Source of the DNA: Streptomyces albospinus
Lineage (GTDB): Bacteria; Actinomycetota; Actinomycetes; Streptomycetales; Streptomycetaceae
DNA: 64,000 nt
Direction: 5' to 3'
Assembly (NCBI RefSeq): GCF_014648695.1
Contig: NZ_BMRP01000015.1
Location: forward strand, 33,924-97,923
Made by a program: the position numbers and the translations under genes. Positions 42,267-50,855 of this stretch are shown in pieces. The first letter of the stretch is position 1, and every line of letters starts with the position of its first letter. The notes under the pieces were generated by a model. That model was not told where the DNA came from. It was given only the letters and a program-made list of their open reading frames with translations, and made no database searches.

Positions 42267-44089
42267 GCGCCCAGGAAGAGCGCAACGCGCTCACTCCCCC
42301 GCCCGCTCTGTACGACCACGCCCTGCATCTGCTGCGCGAGTCCGCCGATGGAGTCCCGCCCCGGCGCGGCTACTCCGTACCCCGGAAACCCGCAACGGGA
42401 GAGGATCTGCTCTCTCCGGAAGAGGCGAAGAATGCCATCCGGGAAGCACTCAGCCCGCTCCCGGACGACCCCGCCACCCTGCATCGCCGCTTCGAACGAC
42501 TCGGCATTCATGACGGCCACAGGTATCTGATCCAGTCCACCGTCGCAGGACTGCCGCTGCCGGCCGGGCAGTTGGATGTGGCCCGCACCCTGGGACGGCA
42601 GCTGATCCGGACGGGGACGGACGCACCCGCCGTCACCGCAGGTCTCGCCCTGCTGGTCCGCCTCGGAGAACCCGAGGACGTCCCGTATCTCTCCGTGCTC
42701 GGCCTGTTCCGGCAGTTCACCGGCCCAGCGGTCGACGCACTCGACATCCTCGATCGCCCATCCGCCGCCGTGGTGTGGCTCGCGCGCTACGCTCGCTGTG
42801 ACGAACTACAGCCACTTGTCCATGCCCTATGGACAGGCAACCGGCAGGCCGTACGCCCGGCGCTGATCGCGTTTCCCACCTCACCCCGCTTCGTCAGCAG
42901 CGCGGGCGCCCGCCGGATCGCGGAGGCTTCCCAGCTGCCCGGCCTGCTCGACCAACACCCCTCCGACATGGACCTGCTGGCCCGCGCGGGCAGGCTGCTC
43001 GTCCGGATGGGGTGCTCGCGCGACGACCCGGCCGACCTCCTCGCCTACCGCGACGCGCTCAGCGTGTACGACAGCGTCGTCACGCGGTCCGGCCTGCTGC
43101 CACCCACCCTCGATAACGCCGCCATGCTGCTGTCGCTGGCCCTGGACCTGAGCAGCGGCACCGGCGTGCTGCTGGACTGGCCGCCCGGACGGCGCGCGAC
43201 GCTGCTGGACTCGCTCGGACGGCTGCTCGCCGAGCCCCGATGGGCGGTGGCGGGCGTCGGGGCAGGCGAGGCGGACCAGCGGCTGCAAGCCGACTGGATC
43301 CGCCGCACCCGACGACAGCCGTTCATGCGCCCGGCCACGCCCGGCAGGCTGCGCATCGAGGTGGTGGCCGGCGACCCTGCGGACCGGGAACCCGTCGAGA
43401 CACGTGTGCTCGTCGATGGCCTTCCGGTGGTCCCGGCGGTGTTCGGCCGTGGTCCCGCCCACAGCCCCGAGTACCTGCTGGACGACGGTCGGCTGCGGGC
43501 CGAGCTGGAGCCTCGCGAGGTGCAACTCGCGGAGGCCTACTGCACCGAGGGGTGCTGTGGCGCGCTCTACGTCACCATCCGGCGCGACGCGGACCAGGTG
43601 GTGTGGGAGAACTGGCGCCGGCCGCAGACCATGCCGGGCTCCCGCGAACCCGCACCCGAGCTGCCCGCCTACCGGTTCGATGCCTCCGCCTACGACGCGG
43701 AGATCGCCCGGGCGGAGGCCGACCGCTCCTGGTCCTGGCCGGCCCGCACGGTGGCCCGTCTGATCAAGGCGGGACTGATCGAGCAGCCGGAGCTACTGAC
43801 CCGGTGGGATGCACGCCGAGGCTGGATCGGCAGCGGCTTCGACGACCCGGACACCACGGTGGTGACCTTCCGGTACGTGCCGGGGCTGGCGTCCGGCAGA
43901 CCGGAACGCGCCGACAGTCCCCTCCAGTTCTGCTGGGTCGTCCCGGACGACGGCACCCCGCCCGAGGCACAGGCCGCCGCCGCCCTCCGCCGGCTGGCCG
44001 AAGAGGACCCGAAGTCCTCCGCACGGGTGTGCGGCGGCAGCCGTGAGCGCGCCGAGGAACTCGGGTTCCCCTGGCCTGACAGCGCCTGA
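42263..44089 (+). CDS. Unknown 608-residue protein
   Basis: A 608-residue protein I do not recognise. Residues 1-330 are helical and look repeat-like (VARTLGRQLIRTG, AVTAGLALLVRLGEPEDVPYLSVLGLFRQF), suggesting a HEAT-type scaffold. Residues 350-460 are beta-rich, with EVVAGDPADREPVETRVLVDG and a compact CTEGCCGALYVTI cluster that could bind a metal. The C-terminal 100 residues are again mixed and end near GSRERAEELGFPWPDS. The start is GTG, which overlaps a short upstream ORF. It lies divergent from the RecF-like ATPase with 169 bp between starts, so a joint role is possible but not shown. Confidence 0.75.
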   Translation: MSAQEERNALTPPPALYDHALHLLRESADGVPPRRGYSVPRKPATGEDLLSPEEAKNAIREALSPLPDDPATLHRRFERLGIHDGHRYLIQSTVAGLPLPAGQLDVARTLGRQLIRTGTDAPAVTAGLALLVRLGEPEDVPYLSVLGLFRQFTGPAVDALDILDRPSAAVVWLARYARCDELQPLVHALWTGNRQAVRPALIAFPTSPRFVSSAGARRIAEASQLPGLLDQHPSDMDLLARAGRLLVRMGCSRDDPADLLAYRDALSVYDSVVTRSGLLPPTLDNAAMLLSLALDLSSGTGVLLDWPPGRRATLLDSLGRLLAEPRWAVAGVGAGEADQRLQADWIRRTRRQPFMRPATPGRLRIEVVAGDPADREPVETRVLVDGLPVVPAVFGRGPAHSPEYLLDDGRLRAELEPREVQLAEAYCTEGCCGALYVTIRRDADQVVWENWRRPQTMPGSREPAPELPAYRFDASAYDAEIARAEADRSWSWPARTVARLIKAGLIEQPELLTRWDARRGWIGSGFDDPDTTVVTFRYVPGLASGRPERADSPLQFCWVVPDDGTPPEAQAAAALRRLAEEDPKSSARVCGGSRERAEELGFPWPDSA

Positions 44090-44399
44090 CCGGCCTCCCT
44101 CGTCCCATCGATACGCCCTGAACCGCGTCATCACGTGGACGACCTCGGCCGGCCACGGGCCAAGGCCGTCCGAGGCGTGGCGTTGCCGCAACCGGGCACC
44201 ATGAGCGTGAGACCAGGCGCCGAGCGAACACGACGTAGCCCACCTGCGGCTGCGCGACATCGTCGGGCAACAGGGCGGCCGGATACCCGACTCCGGCGCC
44301 ATGGAAGGCTGTTTCGAAGAAGCCGACGGCTGGGAGGAGAACGCCGTCATCGGCCCGTGCTGGAGGCCGTCGAGCCCCGGCGGGTCCGGGGCATGGCCC
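44090..44399. other. Gene-free convergent spacer
   Basis: About 310 bp between two convergent genes. Short open frames exist (for example one reading AMEGCFEEADGWEENAVIGP) but show no family match I know. They may be debris of a lost gene. I see no clear terminator. Confidence 0.4.
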
Positions 44400-45296
44400 T
44401 CATTGGGTGAAGTACAGAGCCCGGTGCCGCGGGTCGGCGGAGCAGACGTAGATCCCGGCGTCCGCGACGTCGTCCACGCGGAAACCGGTTGCCTCCCGGG
44501 CGAGCGTGCACTCCTCCGTCCCCCACACCAGATGCCGTCCCGTCACGGTGCACAGGTACGTATGCGGGTTCTCCGACACGAGCGGCAGGTCCTCGTAGGA
44601 GTCCACCTGGAGCAGGAGGACGAGAGGCGCCCTGCACTCGGGGCAGTCCAGGCTCTCGGGCATGTCGCTGGAGGCCCAGGACTTGCTGCCGCCGACCTTC
44701 CAGCCGCCCGTGAGGCTCTCCTGCCGGTAGCGGTCGTCGAGCTCCTCCGAGTTCTCCAGCTGCATCCGGAGCCCGGCGGGCAGTTCCTCCCGCCAGGGGT
44801 ACTCGACGACCGGCTCCGGATGCACGGTGCACGGCCGGGGGACCTCGTCCCACTCCGCGTCCCAGTGCTCCCAGGGATCAGGCTGCACCCCCGGCCCGTG
44901 CACGATGTCGCCGGAACGCCGCCAGAAGACCTGGCAGTGCTTGCCCGTGAACTGCGGTTCCGGCAGGCCGTGCGTGTCGGGGCACCACACGATCTGCACC
45001 AGGTCGGTGTCCTCAGGGAAGGCGATCTCGGGGACGTCGGTGGCGTACAACTGGGCCACGGACACCATCGGCGTCGATCGTCCGCTCCCGTGGTCCGCGT
45101 CCGCGCAGTGCGGCCAGGGCTCGTCCACCGGCCAGAGCATCGGCCCGCCGACGTGACTGTCCCGGATGCCGGGCTCGCCGCGGCGTGGGCGGAGCCCGAC
45201 GACCGTGCGGGCGAGCGAGGCCAGCCCAGGCATGGCGGCCAGAAGACGGGCCAGGTCGTCCTCGCGCGCGTCGGGAATCTGCGTGGTGCCGGTCAC
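44400..45296 (-). CDS. DUF1963-like protein
   Basis: A 298-residue protein similar to DUF1963 (YwqG-like) proteins. Landmarks are SHVGGPMLWPVDEPWPHC (about residues 47-64), VSVAQLYATDVPEIAFPEDTDLVQIVWCP and a zinc-type pair CPECRAPLVLLLQVDS (about 215-230) followed by CTVTGRHLVWGTEEC. The family is common in contact-dependent or conflict settings and may be an immunity-like fold, but the role is unproven. The start is set at GTG 45296, where similarity begins, without a strong ribosome site. It stands alone. Confidence 0.75.
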   Translation of the reverse strand: MTGTTQIPDAREDDLARLLAAMPGLASLARTVVGLRPRRGEPGIRDSHVGGPMLWPVDEPWPHCADADHGSGRSTPMVSVAQLYATDVPEIAFPEDTDLVQIVWCPDTHGLPEPQFTGKHCQVFWRRSGDIVHGPGVQPDPWEHWDAEWDEVPRPCTVHPEPVVEYPWREELPAGLRMQLENSEELDDRYRQESLTGGWKVGGSKSWASSDMPESLDCPECRAPLVLLLQVDSYEDLPLVSENPHTYLCTVTGRHLVWGTEECTLAREATGFRVDDVADAGIYVCSADPRHRALYFTQ

Positions 45297-45657
45297 GCGT
45301 GCATTCTTGCAGGCACCTCTGACATTGATACGGGCCAAGCCCGGACAAGCCCGACGCCCACAGTGAGTTGACGTGGCGCCCCGTCCCGGAACCAGCTGTT
45401 TTCTGTCACCGAAGGTGGACCAGCACCGCACGGCACGCCTGATGAGACACGACGTGTCGGGTGCCGAGTCGCCAGTGGGCGTCTTCGAGCCCTGGATGCG
45501 GAACAGCGGCCGGCGTGGGGTGCCTTCGCGCCCCACCGCACCGCGCCGGAGTGTCCCGGGCACCGCGCGCTGCGTTGCTCTGTTGCGCACCGCCGCGTTG
45601 CCAAGTTGCGCCCCCCAGCGTTTCCCTGCCGTAGACCTCTACTCAAGGAAGTCCGAT
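45297..45657. other. Divergent spacer, DUF1963 / glycosyltransferase
   Basis: About 360 bp holding the promoters of two divergent genes. I see no leader peptide or clear palindrome here, unlike the region before the erythromycin-esterase gene. The only firm element is AAGGAAG, the ribosome site of the glycosyltransferase gene. Confidence 0.4.
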
Positions 45658-46848
45658 ATGCCCCGTCCTGCCCATATCGCCATGATCGGCACCCCTATGG
45701 TCGGCCATGTGCTGCCCAGCCTGGAGATCATCCGTGAGCTGGTGGCCCGCGGTCATCGCGTGACGTACGCCAACGCCGACCACGTCGCCGAACTGACTGC
45801 CCACACCGGCGCCGAGCTGGTCCGCTTGACCTCCACACTGCCGGTCGCCGACAGCGACTGGCCGCAGGATCCCATCGCCGCCGCCTCCCTCTTCCTCGAT
45901 GAGGCGATGGCGGTACTGCCACAGTTGCACGCCGCGTACGACGACGCCCCCGCCGACCTCTACCTCTACGACATCGGCGCGTACGCGGGCCGCGCGCTGG
46001 CCGAGGCGCAGGGCCGCGGCCTCGTCCAGCTGTCACCGATGTATGTGGCCTGGGAGGGTGCCCAGGAAGAGATCGGTGCGGCGTTTTCCGGGCTGCCCGG
46101 AGGTCCCACCCACCGAGCGCGGTTCGCCGCCTGGCTGTCCCGGTGCGGTGCGGTGACCACGAGCGTCGAGGAGTTCACAGGTCGGCCGCGGCGGGCGCTG
46201 GCCTTGATCCCGCGCGCCATGCAGCCATATGCGGACCGGGTCGACACCACGGCGGTGACGTTCGTCGGCCCGTGCTTCGGCGCCGGCGAGGAGCACGGCG
46301 GCTGGATGCGGCCGGCAGGTGCGGAGAAGGTGCTGATGGTGTCGCTGGGCGGCTCGGCGTACCCCAGGCAGCGGCAGATCTACCGGCAGTGTATGGCGGC
46401 CTTCGCGGATCTTCCGGGCTGGCATGTGGTGCTACAGGTCGACAGCAGCGATCCGGCCCAGCTGGGGGAACGAATTCCTCCCAACTTCGAAGTGCGGCCG
46501 TGGGTACCGCCGTTGACGGTCCTTGAGCAGGTGGACATCTGGGTGACGCACACCAGTATGGGCAGCTGCGGTGAGGGCCTGTACGCCGGTGTGCCGATGA
46601 TCGCGGTACCGCACGGGACCGAGCAGTGCCTCAACGCCGACCGGCTCGTCGAACTGGGTGTCGCCCGCCGGATCGACGCCGCGGACGTCACGGCGGCGGC
46701 ACTGCGTACGGCCCTGATGGAACTCATCGGCGATCCACAGGTCGCCGCGCGCTCGGCATGGCTGTGGGCCGAGGTGCGCACCGAGGGAGGCACCCGCCGG
46801 GCCGTGGATCTGATCGAGGAGCAACTGGCAGAGGAGCGAGTGGGCTGA
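45658..46848 (+). CDS. Macrolide-type glycosyltransferase (GT1)
   Basis: A 396-residue GT-B fold glycosyltransferase of the GT1 MGT/OleD/OleI type, which use UDP-glucose to glucosylate and inactivate macrolides or other natural products. The catalytic base is His17 in MVGHVLPSLE. The nucleotide-sugar motif is WVTHTSMGSCGEGLYAGVPMIAVPHGTEQ (near residues 300-328), with the invariant HxxxGS pattern altered to HTSMGS and terminal E-Q for sugar selection. The ATG at 45658 has AAGGAAG six bases upstream. It is on its own, so self-protection against, or detoxification of, a small molecule is more likely than a role in biosynthesis. Confidence 0.87.
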   Translation: MPRPAHIAMIGTPMVGHVLPSLEIIRELVARGHRVTYANADHVAELTAHTGAELVRLTSTLPVADSDWPQDPIAAASLFLDEAMAVLPQLHAAYDDAPADLYLYDIGAYAGRALAEAQGRGLVQLSPMYVAWEGAQEEIGAAFSGLPGGPTHRARFAAWLSRCGAVTTSVEEFTGRPRRALALIPRAMQPYADRVDTTAVTFVGPCFGAGEEHGGWMRPAGAEKVLMVSLGGSAYPRQRQIYRQCMAAFADLPGWHVVLQVDSSDPAQLGERIPPNFEVRPWVPPLTVLEQVDIWVTHTSMGSCGEGLYAGVPMIAVPHGTEQCLNADRLVELGVARRIDAADVTAAALRTALMELIGDPQVAARSAWLWAEVRTEGGTRRAVDLIEEQLAEERVG

Positions 46849-46928
46849 TAATGCGGGGCCGGCCGACCAAGGAGGCGCTCTCGCCGGAGCACGGACGCCC
46901 CATCCCACAGCGATCATTGGTCGGGAAA

Positions 46929-46962
46929 CCGGAGACCAGCAATGGCCGGCAATGGTCTCCGG
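46929..46962. terminator. Perfect 10-bp stem-loop after glycosyltransferase
   Basis: CCGGAGACCA pairs with TGGTCTCCGG around a 14-base loop (GCAATGGCCGGCAA). It lies 80 bp after the glycosyltransferase stop and 218 bp before the next gene, and is the only structure I see in the 331-bp gap 46849-47179. It may be a terminator or an operator. Confidence 0.5.
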
Positions 46963-47179
46963 CTCCCCGGCCACAACCACGGTGACCGAGCGTTTCGGTC
47001 GGCCGGTCGAGCGTGTGACGAGCAGCGCAGCGCCGGGCGCCCAGGCGTGTCCGAGGATCAGGCCGCCCGGATACGGCAAGGACCAGTGGCCTCCGGCTGC
47101 CGGTCGATCTCCTTGTCTGCTTGCTCGAAGCTGGAAGAGGCTGGTGTCCTTTCGGTGGGGAACGGCGGGGAGACGAACG

Positions 47180-48038
47180 TTGACCACGATGAGAAGCAGC
47201 CCCGTCCGGGGCACGGACGGACCGCCGTCACCCCCGTCGAGGGCCGGACGGAACCGACTGGTGGGTGCGGCGCTGATCGTTCTGTCCCCAACCTCCGCGC
47301 TGGCCTGCCATTTCGTCTTCACCACCTGGCTGCCCACGGATCGCGCCCTGTACCAGGAGTACAAGGCGGCCGAGGCGTGCCCCGCCCGCAAGGTGATGCC
47401 GAGGTCGGAGGACTGCCTGCGGAAGGTCGACTTCACCGTCGAGGGCACCCGGAATACCGCCAAGGACCTACGAGCGACCCTGCTCGGCCCGGCACCCTTC
47501 CCGAGGATGGCCGTGCCGTTCGGCGACCAGGGGCCGGTGCTGAGTGGGCTTCAGCGGGGGGGACCGGGTCACCGGTACCGTGTGGCGCGGCGTCGTCGTG
47601 GTGGTCGCCCAGGGGGACTTCCGGCAGAGTTCCGCCGACGCGCCTCGCGACGAACCCCAGATGGCAGCCGCCGTCGGCACGTTCGCGGGGCTGCTGGCGG
47701 CGTTGGCGCTGATGTTCGGTGCGGTGCATCCGGCCAGGCCGCGCGATCCCGGATTCTTCACCCGGCGCCCGTACGGCAAGTGGCTGGTCGTCGTCATGGG
47801 GGCCGCCTGTGCCGTTGTGGGTCTGTCCGCCGTGTGGGCGGGCCTCCCGTGGTTGCTCGTGCCCACGCTCTGCGGGGCGGTCGTCGCGGTTTCGGCGTGG
47901 TTCCTCCACCGCGACCTGCGGCTCGGACGAGTCGGCCGGACCCGACCGGCCGCGAACGCCGGCGACCGCCACGCCTTCCGCGCACTCTCCAGGCTGCGGG
48001 AGCGTACCGCTGCCGCAGCAGACACCGGCGACGACTGA
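47180..48038 (+). pseudogene. Membrane protein with frameshift at seven-G run
   Basis: The first frame starts at TTG 47180, with GGGGAG seven bases upstream. It encodes a membrane segment (LVGAALIVLSPTSALACHF) and PFGDQGPVLSGLQ. After a run of seven G near 47555-47562 the coding pattern moves to another frame: GDRVTGTVWRGVVVVVAQGDF, then AVGTFAGLLAALALMFGAVHP and two more helices (WLVVVMGAACAVVGLSAVW, VPTLCGAVVAVSAWFL), to a stop at 48038. One G fewer restores a single 285-residue four-helix protein. It may be a true mutation, a phase-variable run or a sequencing error. The family is unknown. Confidence 0.7.
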
Positions 48039-48146
48039 CGAGGGAGGCCGAATGGGCCGGTGACGCGGACGGGGGCCGCGCTCCGCCTCCTTCGCGTTCC
48101 GCCCGTCGTGCGCACAGGGCGCTGCTCGCGGCCGTAAGGTGCGGCC

Positions 48147-48785
48147 ATGGCCGAGACGACCTCCCCCACCCCCCGCGAAGCCTTCGCGCGGCTCCTCGAA
48201 GGCAACCAGCGCTTTGTCGCCGGTACGGCCGAGCACCCCAACCAGGACGCCACCCGTCGCGCCGAGGTCGCGCTGGCCCAGCGCCCCTTCGTCGTCCTGT
48301 TCGGCTGCTCGGACTCGCGGCTGGCCGCCGAGATCATCTTCGATCGCGGTCTGGGCGACCTGTTCGTGGTCCGCACCGCCGGCCATGTCGTGGGCGCCGA
48401 GGTACTGGGCAGCATCGAATACGGGGTCGAGTTGCTCGACTGTCCGCTGGTCGTGGTCCTCGGCCACGACTCGTGCGGTGCGGTCGGTGCCGCCTGTGCC
48501 GCACTGGAGGACGGTACGACGCCGGCCGGCTACATCCGGGACGTCGTCGAACGCGTCACCCCCGGTGTGCTGGCGGCACGGTCGGCCGGGCATGTGCAGG
48601 GCGACGAGATCGTCGCCGAACACATGCGGCACACGGTCGACTTGCTTCTGGACCGCTCCCGGCTGCTCGCGCGGCGGGTGGCAGCAGGCCGGGCCGCCGT
48701 GGTGGGCCTGTGCTACCGGCTGGCCGACGGCAGCGCACAACTCGTCGTGTCCCGCGGCCTCGACACCCCCGCCGGCCCGGCCTGA
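48147..48785 (+). CDS. Beta-class carbonic anhydrase
   Basis: A 212-residue beta-carbonic anhydrase, cytosolic, converting CO2 and bicarbonate. The zinc ligands are Cys54 (in FGCSDSR, with the Asp56-Arg58 dyad), His107 and Cys110 (GHDSCGA). VRTAGHVV provides the usual active-site strand. The ATG at 48147 fits the N-terminal helix EAFARLLEGNQRFV. It stands at the start of a group of stress-like genes and is convergent with a DUF2180 gene. Confidence 0.93.
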   Translation: MAETTSPTPREAFARLLEGNQRFVAGTAEHPNQDATRRAEVALAQRPFVVLFGCSDSRLAAEIIFDRGLGDLFVVRTAGHVVGAEVLGSIEYGVELLDCPLVVVLGHDSCGAVGAACAALEDGTTPAGYIRDVVERVTPGVLAARSAGHVQGDEIVAEHMRHTVDLLLDRSRLLARRVAAGRAAVVGLCYRLADGSAQLVVSRGLDTPAGPA

Positions 48786-48821
48786 TCCCCCGTGCTCCCC
48801 TGGCCACGCCGGTCGGCCGCG

Positions 48822-49058
48822 TTATCGCGCGCTTCCCTTCGCCTCGGCCGAGTACGCGGGAGTCATGGCGAAGTGGCAGGTCAGACAGGTGAGTTCGCGG
48901 GCCGGCCGGGACAGCGTCGACTGGCCGACGCCGGCCAGGTGATGGCCGGGTTCCAGGGCGACATGGCAATGCCGCATGCAGACGCCGACACCGCAGTGGT
49001 GGCACACCCCCACGGCATCGACGATCTCCTCGGCCCACGCGCAGTCGAAGCACTTCAT
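48822..49058 (-). CDS. DUF2180 small zinc-finger protein
   Basis: A 78-residue protein with a metal-binding cluster: MKCFDCAWAEE, CHHCGVGVCMRHCH and LTCLTCHFAM. The spacing fits the DUF2180 family, small cysteine/histidine-rich proteins of actinomycetes. It likely binds two zinc ions. The ATG at 49058 begins the MKCFDC motif. The role is unknown, though these genes often lie near dormancy or redox genes, as here. Confidence 0.82.
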   Translation of the reverse strand: MKCFDCAWAEEIVDAVGVCHHCGVGVCMRHCHVALEPGHHLAGVGQSTLSRPARELTCLTCHFAMTPAYSAEAKGSAR

Positions 49059-49133
49059 GGGACTCACCCACCTCCCGCGCACCTGCACGGACCCTTCTCT
49101 TGCAGTGGAACTGTTGCGTGCGGCGATGGTTGC

Positions 49134-49997
49134 TCACGCAGGGGGCACGTCCTGCCGCCGGCTGGCCGAGCCGACGCGCCATCCGCCGCGCCCGGTGCGG
49201 CGCCGCGCCATGACCCACGGCGCTCCGCATGCGATCGCCATGGCTCCGGCCGCGCACAGCGCCGCCGTGCTCTGCGCCAGGCAGCCGACGGTGAGCAGCA
49301 CCACGCTCACCGCCACCGCCGTACAGGCCAGCACCGCGACGGCCCGGCGACGCAACGCGAGGGCCGGCCGCCGACGCCTCCGGAGGGCATCTCCGAAGGT
49401 GCCGAGCAGCAGGGCGAGGTCAGGGTCCTCCGCCAGGAAGCCCTGCTCGATCTCGGCGAGGACCCTTCGGTCACGCATGGGCAGCGTCATGGTCGCCTCC
49501 TCCCGGAGCGCGCGTCGCCTTCCGGCCGGAGACCAGGCGTCCGGCTTCTGCCTGCGCCCCGCACCCATCGCCAGGCGCGTGGCCGCCAGTCCGAGGGCCG
49601 AGGTCACGGCGCCGATCAAGACGTTGTTCCCGATCGGTCCGGCGCTCGCACGGTGTCCGGCGGTCACGACCCAGGGGGAGATGACCAGCCAGCCGCCGAT
49701 CACCGCGCAGGTCCAGGTCAGCTGGTACATGCGCTCCGGTGCCCGGGTCAGCCCGAGGCCGATCGCGGTCAGCACCAGGCCGATGACGAGGTTGTTCACC
49801 GTCAGTTCGGGACGCGTCGCGTGGAAGTGCACCACCCACGGCGAGATCGCCGCGTACATCCCGGTGAGGAGCACGATCCCGTCGAGGGCGGCGGCTTGGC
49901 GTCCGGAGACCGGCCGAGCGTAGCGCTCCCGCATCTCGGCGACGTCGGGATGGCTGGTGATGTCCGTGGTGTGGCGAGAGAGGTCCGACATTCGCAT
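49134..49997 (-). CDS. SPW-repeat / DUF3040 fusion protein
   Basis: A 287-residue membrane protein with two parts. Residues 40-140 hold two SPW repeats (AISPWVVHF and VISPWVVTAG), each in a pair of helices. Residues 170-287 are DUF3040-like, starting TLPMRDRRVLAEIEQGFLAEDPDLALLL and ending in two helices. The ATG at 49997 has AGGGG upstream. A strong GGAGGAGG ribosome site precedes an in-frame ATG at 49490, exactly where DUF3040 proteins usually begin, so a second, shorter product is likely. A 21-bp palindrome lies upstream. The family role is unknown. Confidence 0.8.
   Translation of the reverse strand: MRMSDLSRHTTDITSHPDVAEMRERYARPVSGRQAAALDGIVLLTGMYAAISPWVVHFHATRPELTVNNLVIGLVLTAIGLGLTRAPERMYQLTWTCAVIGGWLVISPWVVTAGHRASAGPIGNNVLIGAVTSALGLAATRLAMGAGRRQKPDAWSPAGRRRALREEATMTLPMRDRRVLAEIEQGFLAEDPDLALLLGTFGDALRRRRRPALALRRRAVAVLACTAVAVSVVLLTVGCLAQSTAALCAAGAMAIACGAPWVMARRRTGRGGWRVGSASRRQDVPPA
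49496..49503 (-). promoter_or_regulatory. Internal GGAGGAGG ribosome site before DUF3040 part
   Basis: GGAGGAGG is followed after five bases by an in-frame ATG (49490). Because it lies inside an open frame, it suggests internal translation start and a separate DUF3040 protein of 118 residues. Confidence 0.6.
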
Positions 49998-50038
49998 CGC
50001 TTCCCCTCGCATGCCTCGATCGACCTCACCTCCAGAAT

Positions 50039-50059
50039 ATCATTGCACTCTGCAATGAT
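50039..50059. promoter_or_regulatory. Palindrome ATCATTGCA-N3-TGCAATGAT
   Basis: A perfect 9-3-9 palindrome (centre CTC) about 40 bp upstream of the SPW-DUF3040 start and just after the stop of the DoxX gene. It is AT-rich against its surroundings and in operator position. The binding protein is not known. Confidence 0.7.
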
Positions 50060-50079
50060 TCAGGTGCGCGAGGCTGCGG

Positions 50080-50625
50080 TCACAGGCTCAGGGCGATGGC
50101 TGAGCCGACGCCGCCGAGGACGAGGGCCAAGGCCCCCGCACGCCAGCCACCGTTGCGCCACGGGAAGAACCGGTCGAGGGAGAGGGCGCCGGGCCCGATG
50201 AGGGTCACGCCGAGCACGACCAGGGTGATGACCATGGGGTATTCGATGCCGTCTTCGGTCGACCACAGGCCGTGCGGCGAGGTGACCACCATCGCATTGA
50301 TCATTACGCCGACGAGCGCGGCGGCAGCCAAGGGCGTCAGGAGCCCCACGGCCACCCCCAGGCCGCCGAGGAACTCGGAGGCGCCGGCGACGCCGGCGAA
50401 GATGGCGCCAGGGTGGTACCCCAGTGCCTCGAAATCCCTGCCGGTGGCCTGGATCCCGTGGCCGCCGAACAGGCCGAACAGTTTCTGGGCGCCGTGGGCG
50501 GCCATCAGCAGGCCGACGGGCAGTCGCATCAGCAGCACGCCCACGTCCGCGGGGCGCACGGCCGGCGGTGAGGGGCCTGTCGCTGCGGTGGCATGGCGTG
50601 CCGTGGGGGTGGTTGCTCGTTCCAT
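50080..50625 (-). CDS. DoxX-family membrane protein
   Basis: A 181-residue DoxX-like membrane protein with four helices. Landmarks are RLPVGLLMAAHGAQKLFGLFGG (about residues 32-53), ASEFLGGLGVAVGLLTPLAA and MVVTSPHGLW. Some members assist superoxide handling (with SodA) or quinone/thiosulfate redox. The N-terminal 25 residues are low-complexity. The ATG at 50625 fits the family. The neighbours (SPW, an Fe-S type regulator) support a redox or stress context. Confidence 0.85.
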   Translation of the reverse strand: MERATTPTARHATAATGPSPPAVRPADVGVLLMRLPVGLLMAAHGAQKLFGLFGGHGIQATGRDFEALGYHPGAIFAGVAGASEFLGGLGVAVGLLTPLAAAALVGVMINAMVVTSPHGLWSTEDGIEYPMVITLVVLGVTLIGPGALSLDRFFPWRNGGWRAGALALVLGGVGSAIALSL

Positions 50626-50855
50626 AGCGGGTTCACCTGCACTTCGGCGACGCCCGTTGGCGAACGTCGCGATCGGACGGGCGCCGGTGAGATATGGGGT
50701 ACGCAACGGATGATGCGTACGCGGCGGGGATCAGACGGGCCCGCGGTCCTGTGAAGTGGTGTGGCCTCCGGCCCGGTCCCCCATACCTTCGATACTTCTC
50801 CTTCTGGCGGGAGAGGTCCAGGGGGTAGCGGAAAATTCCGCTGGCGTTTTTCGGG

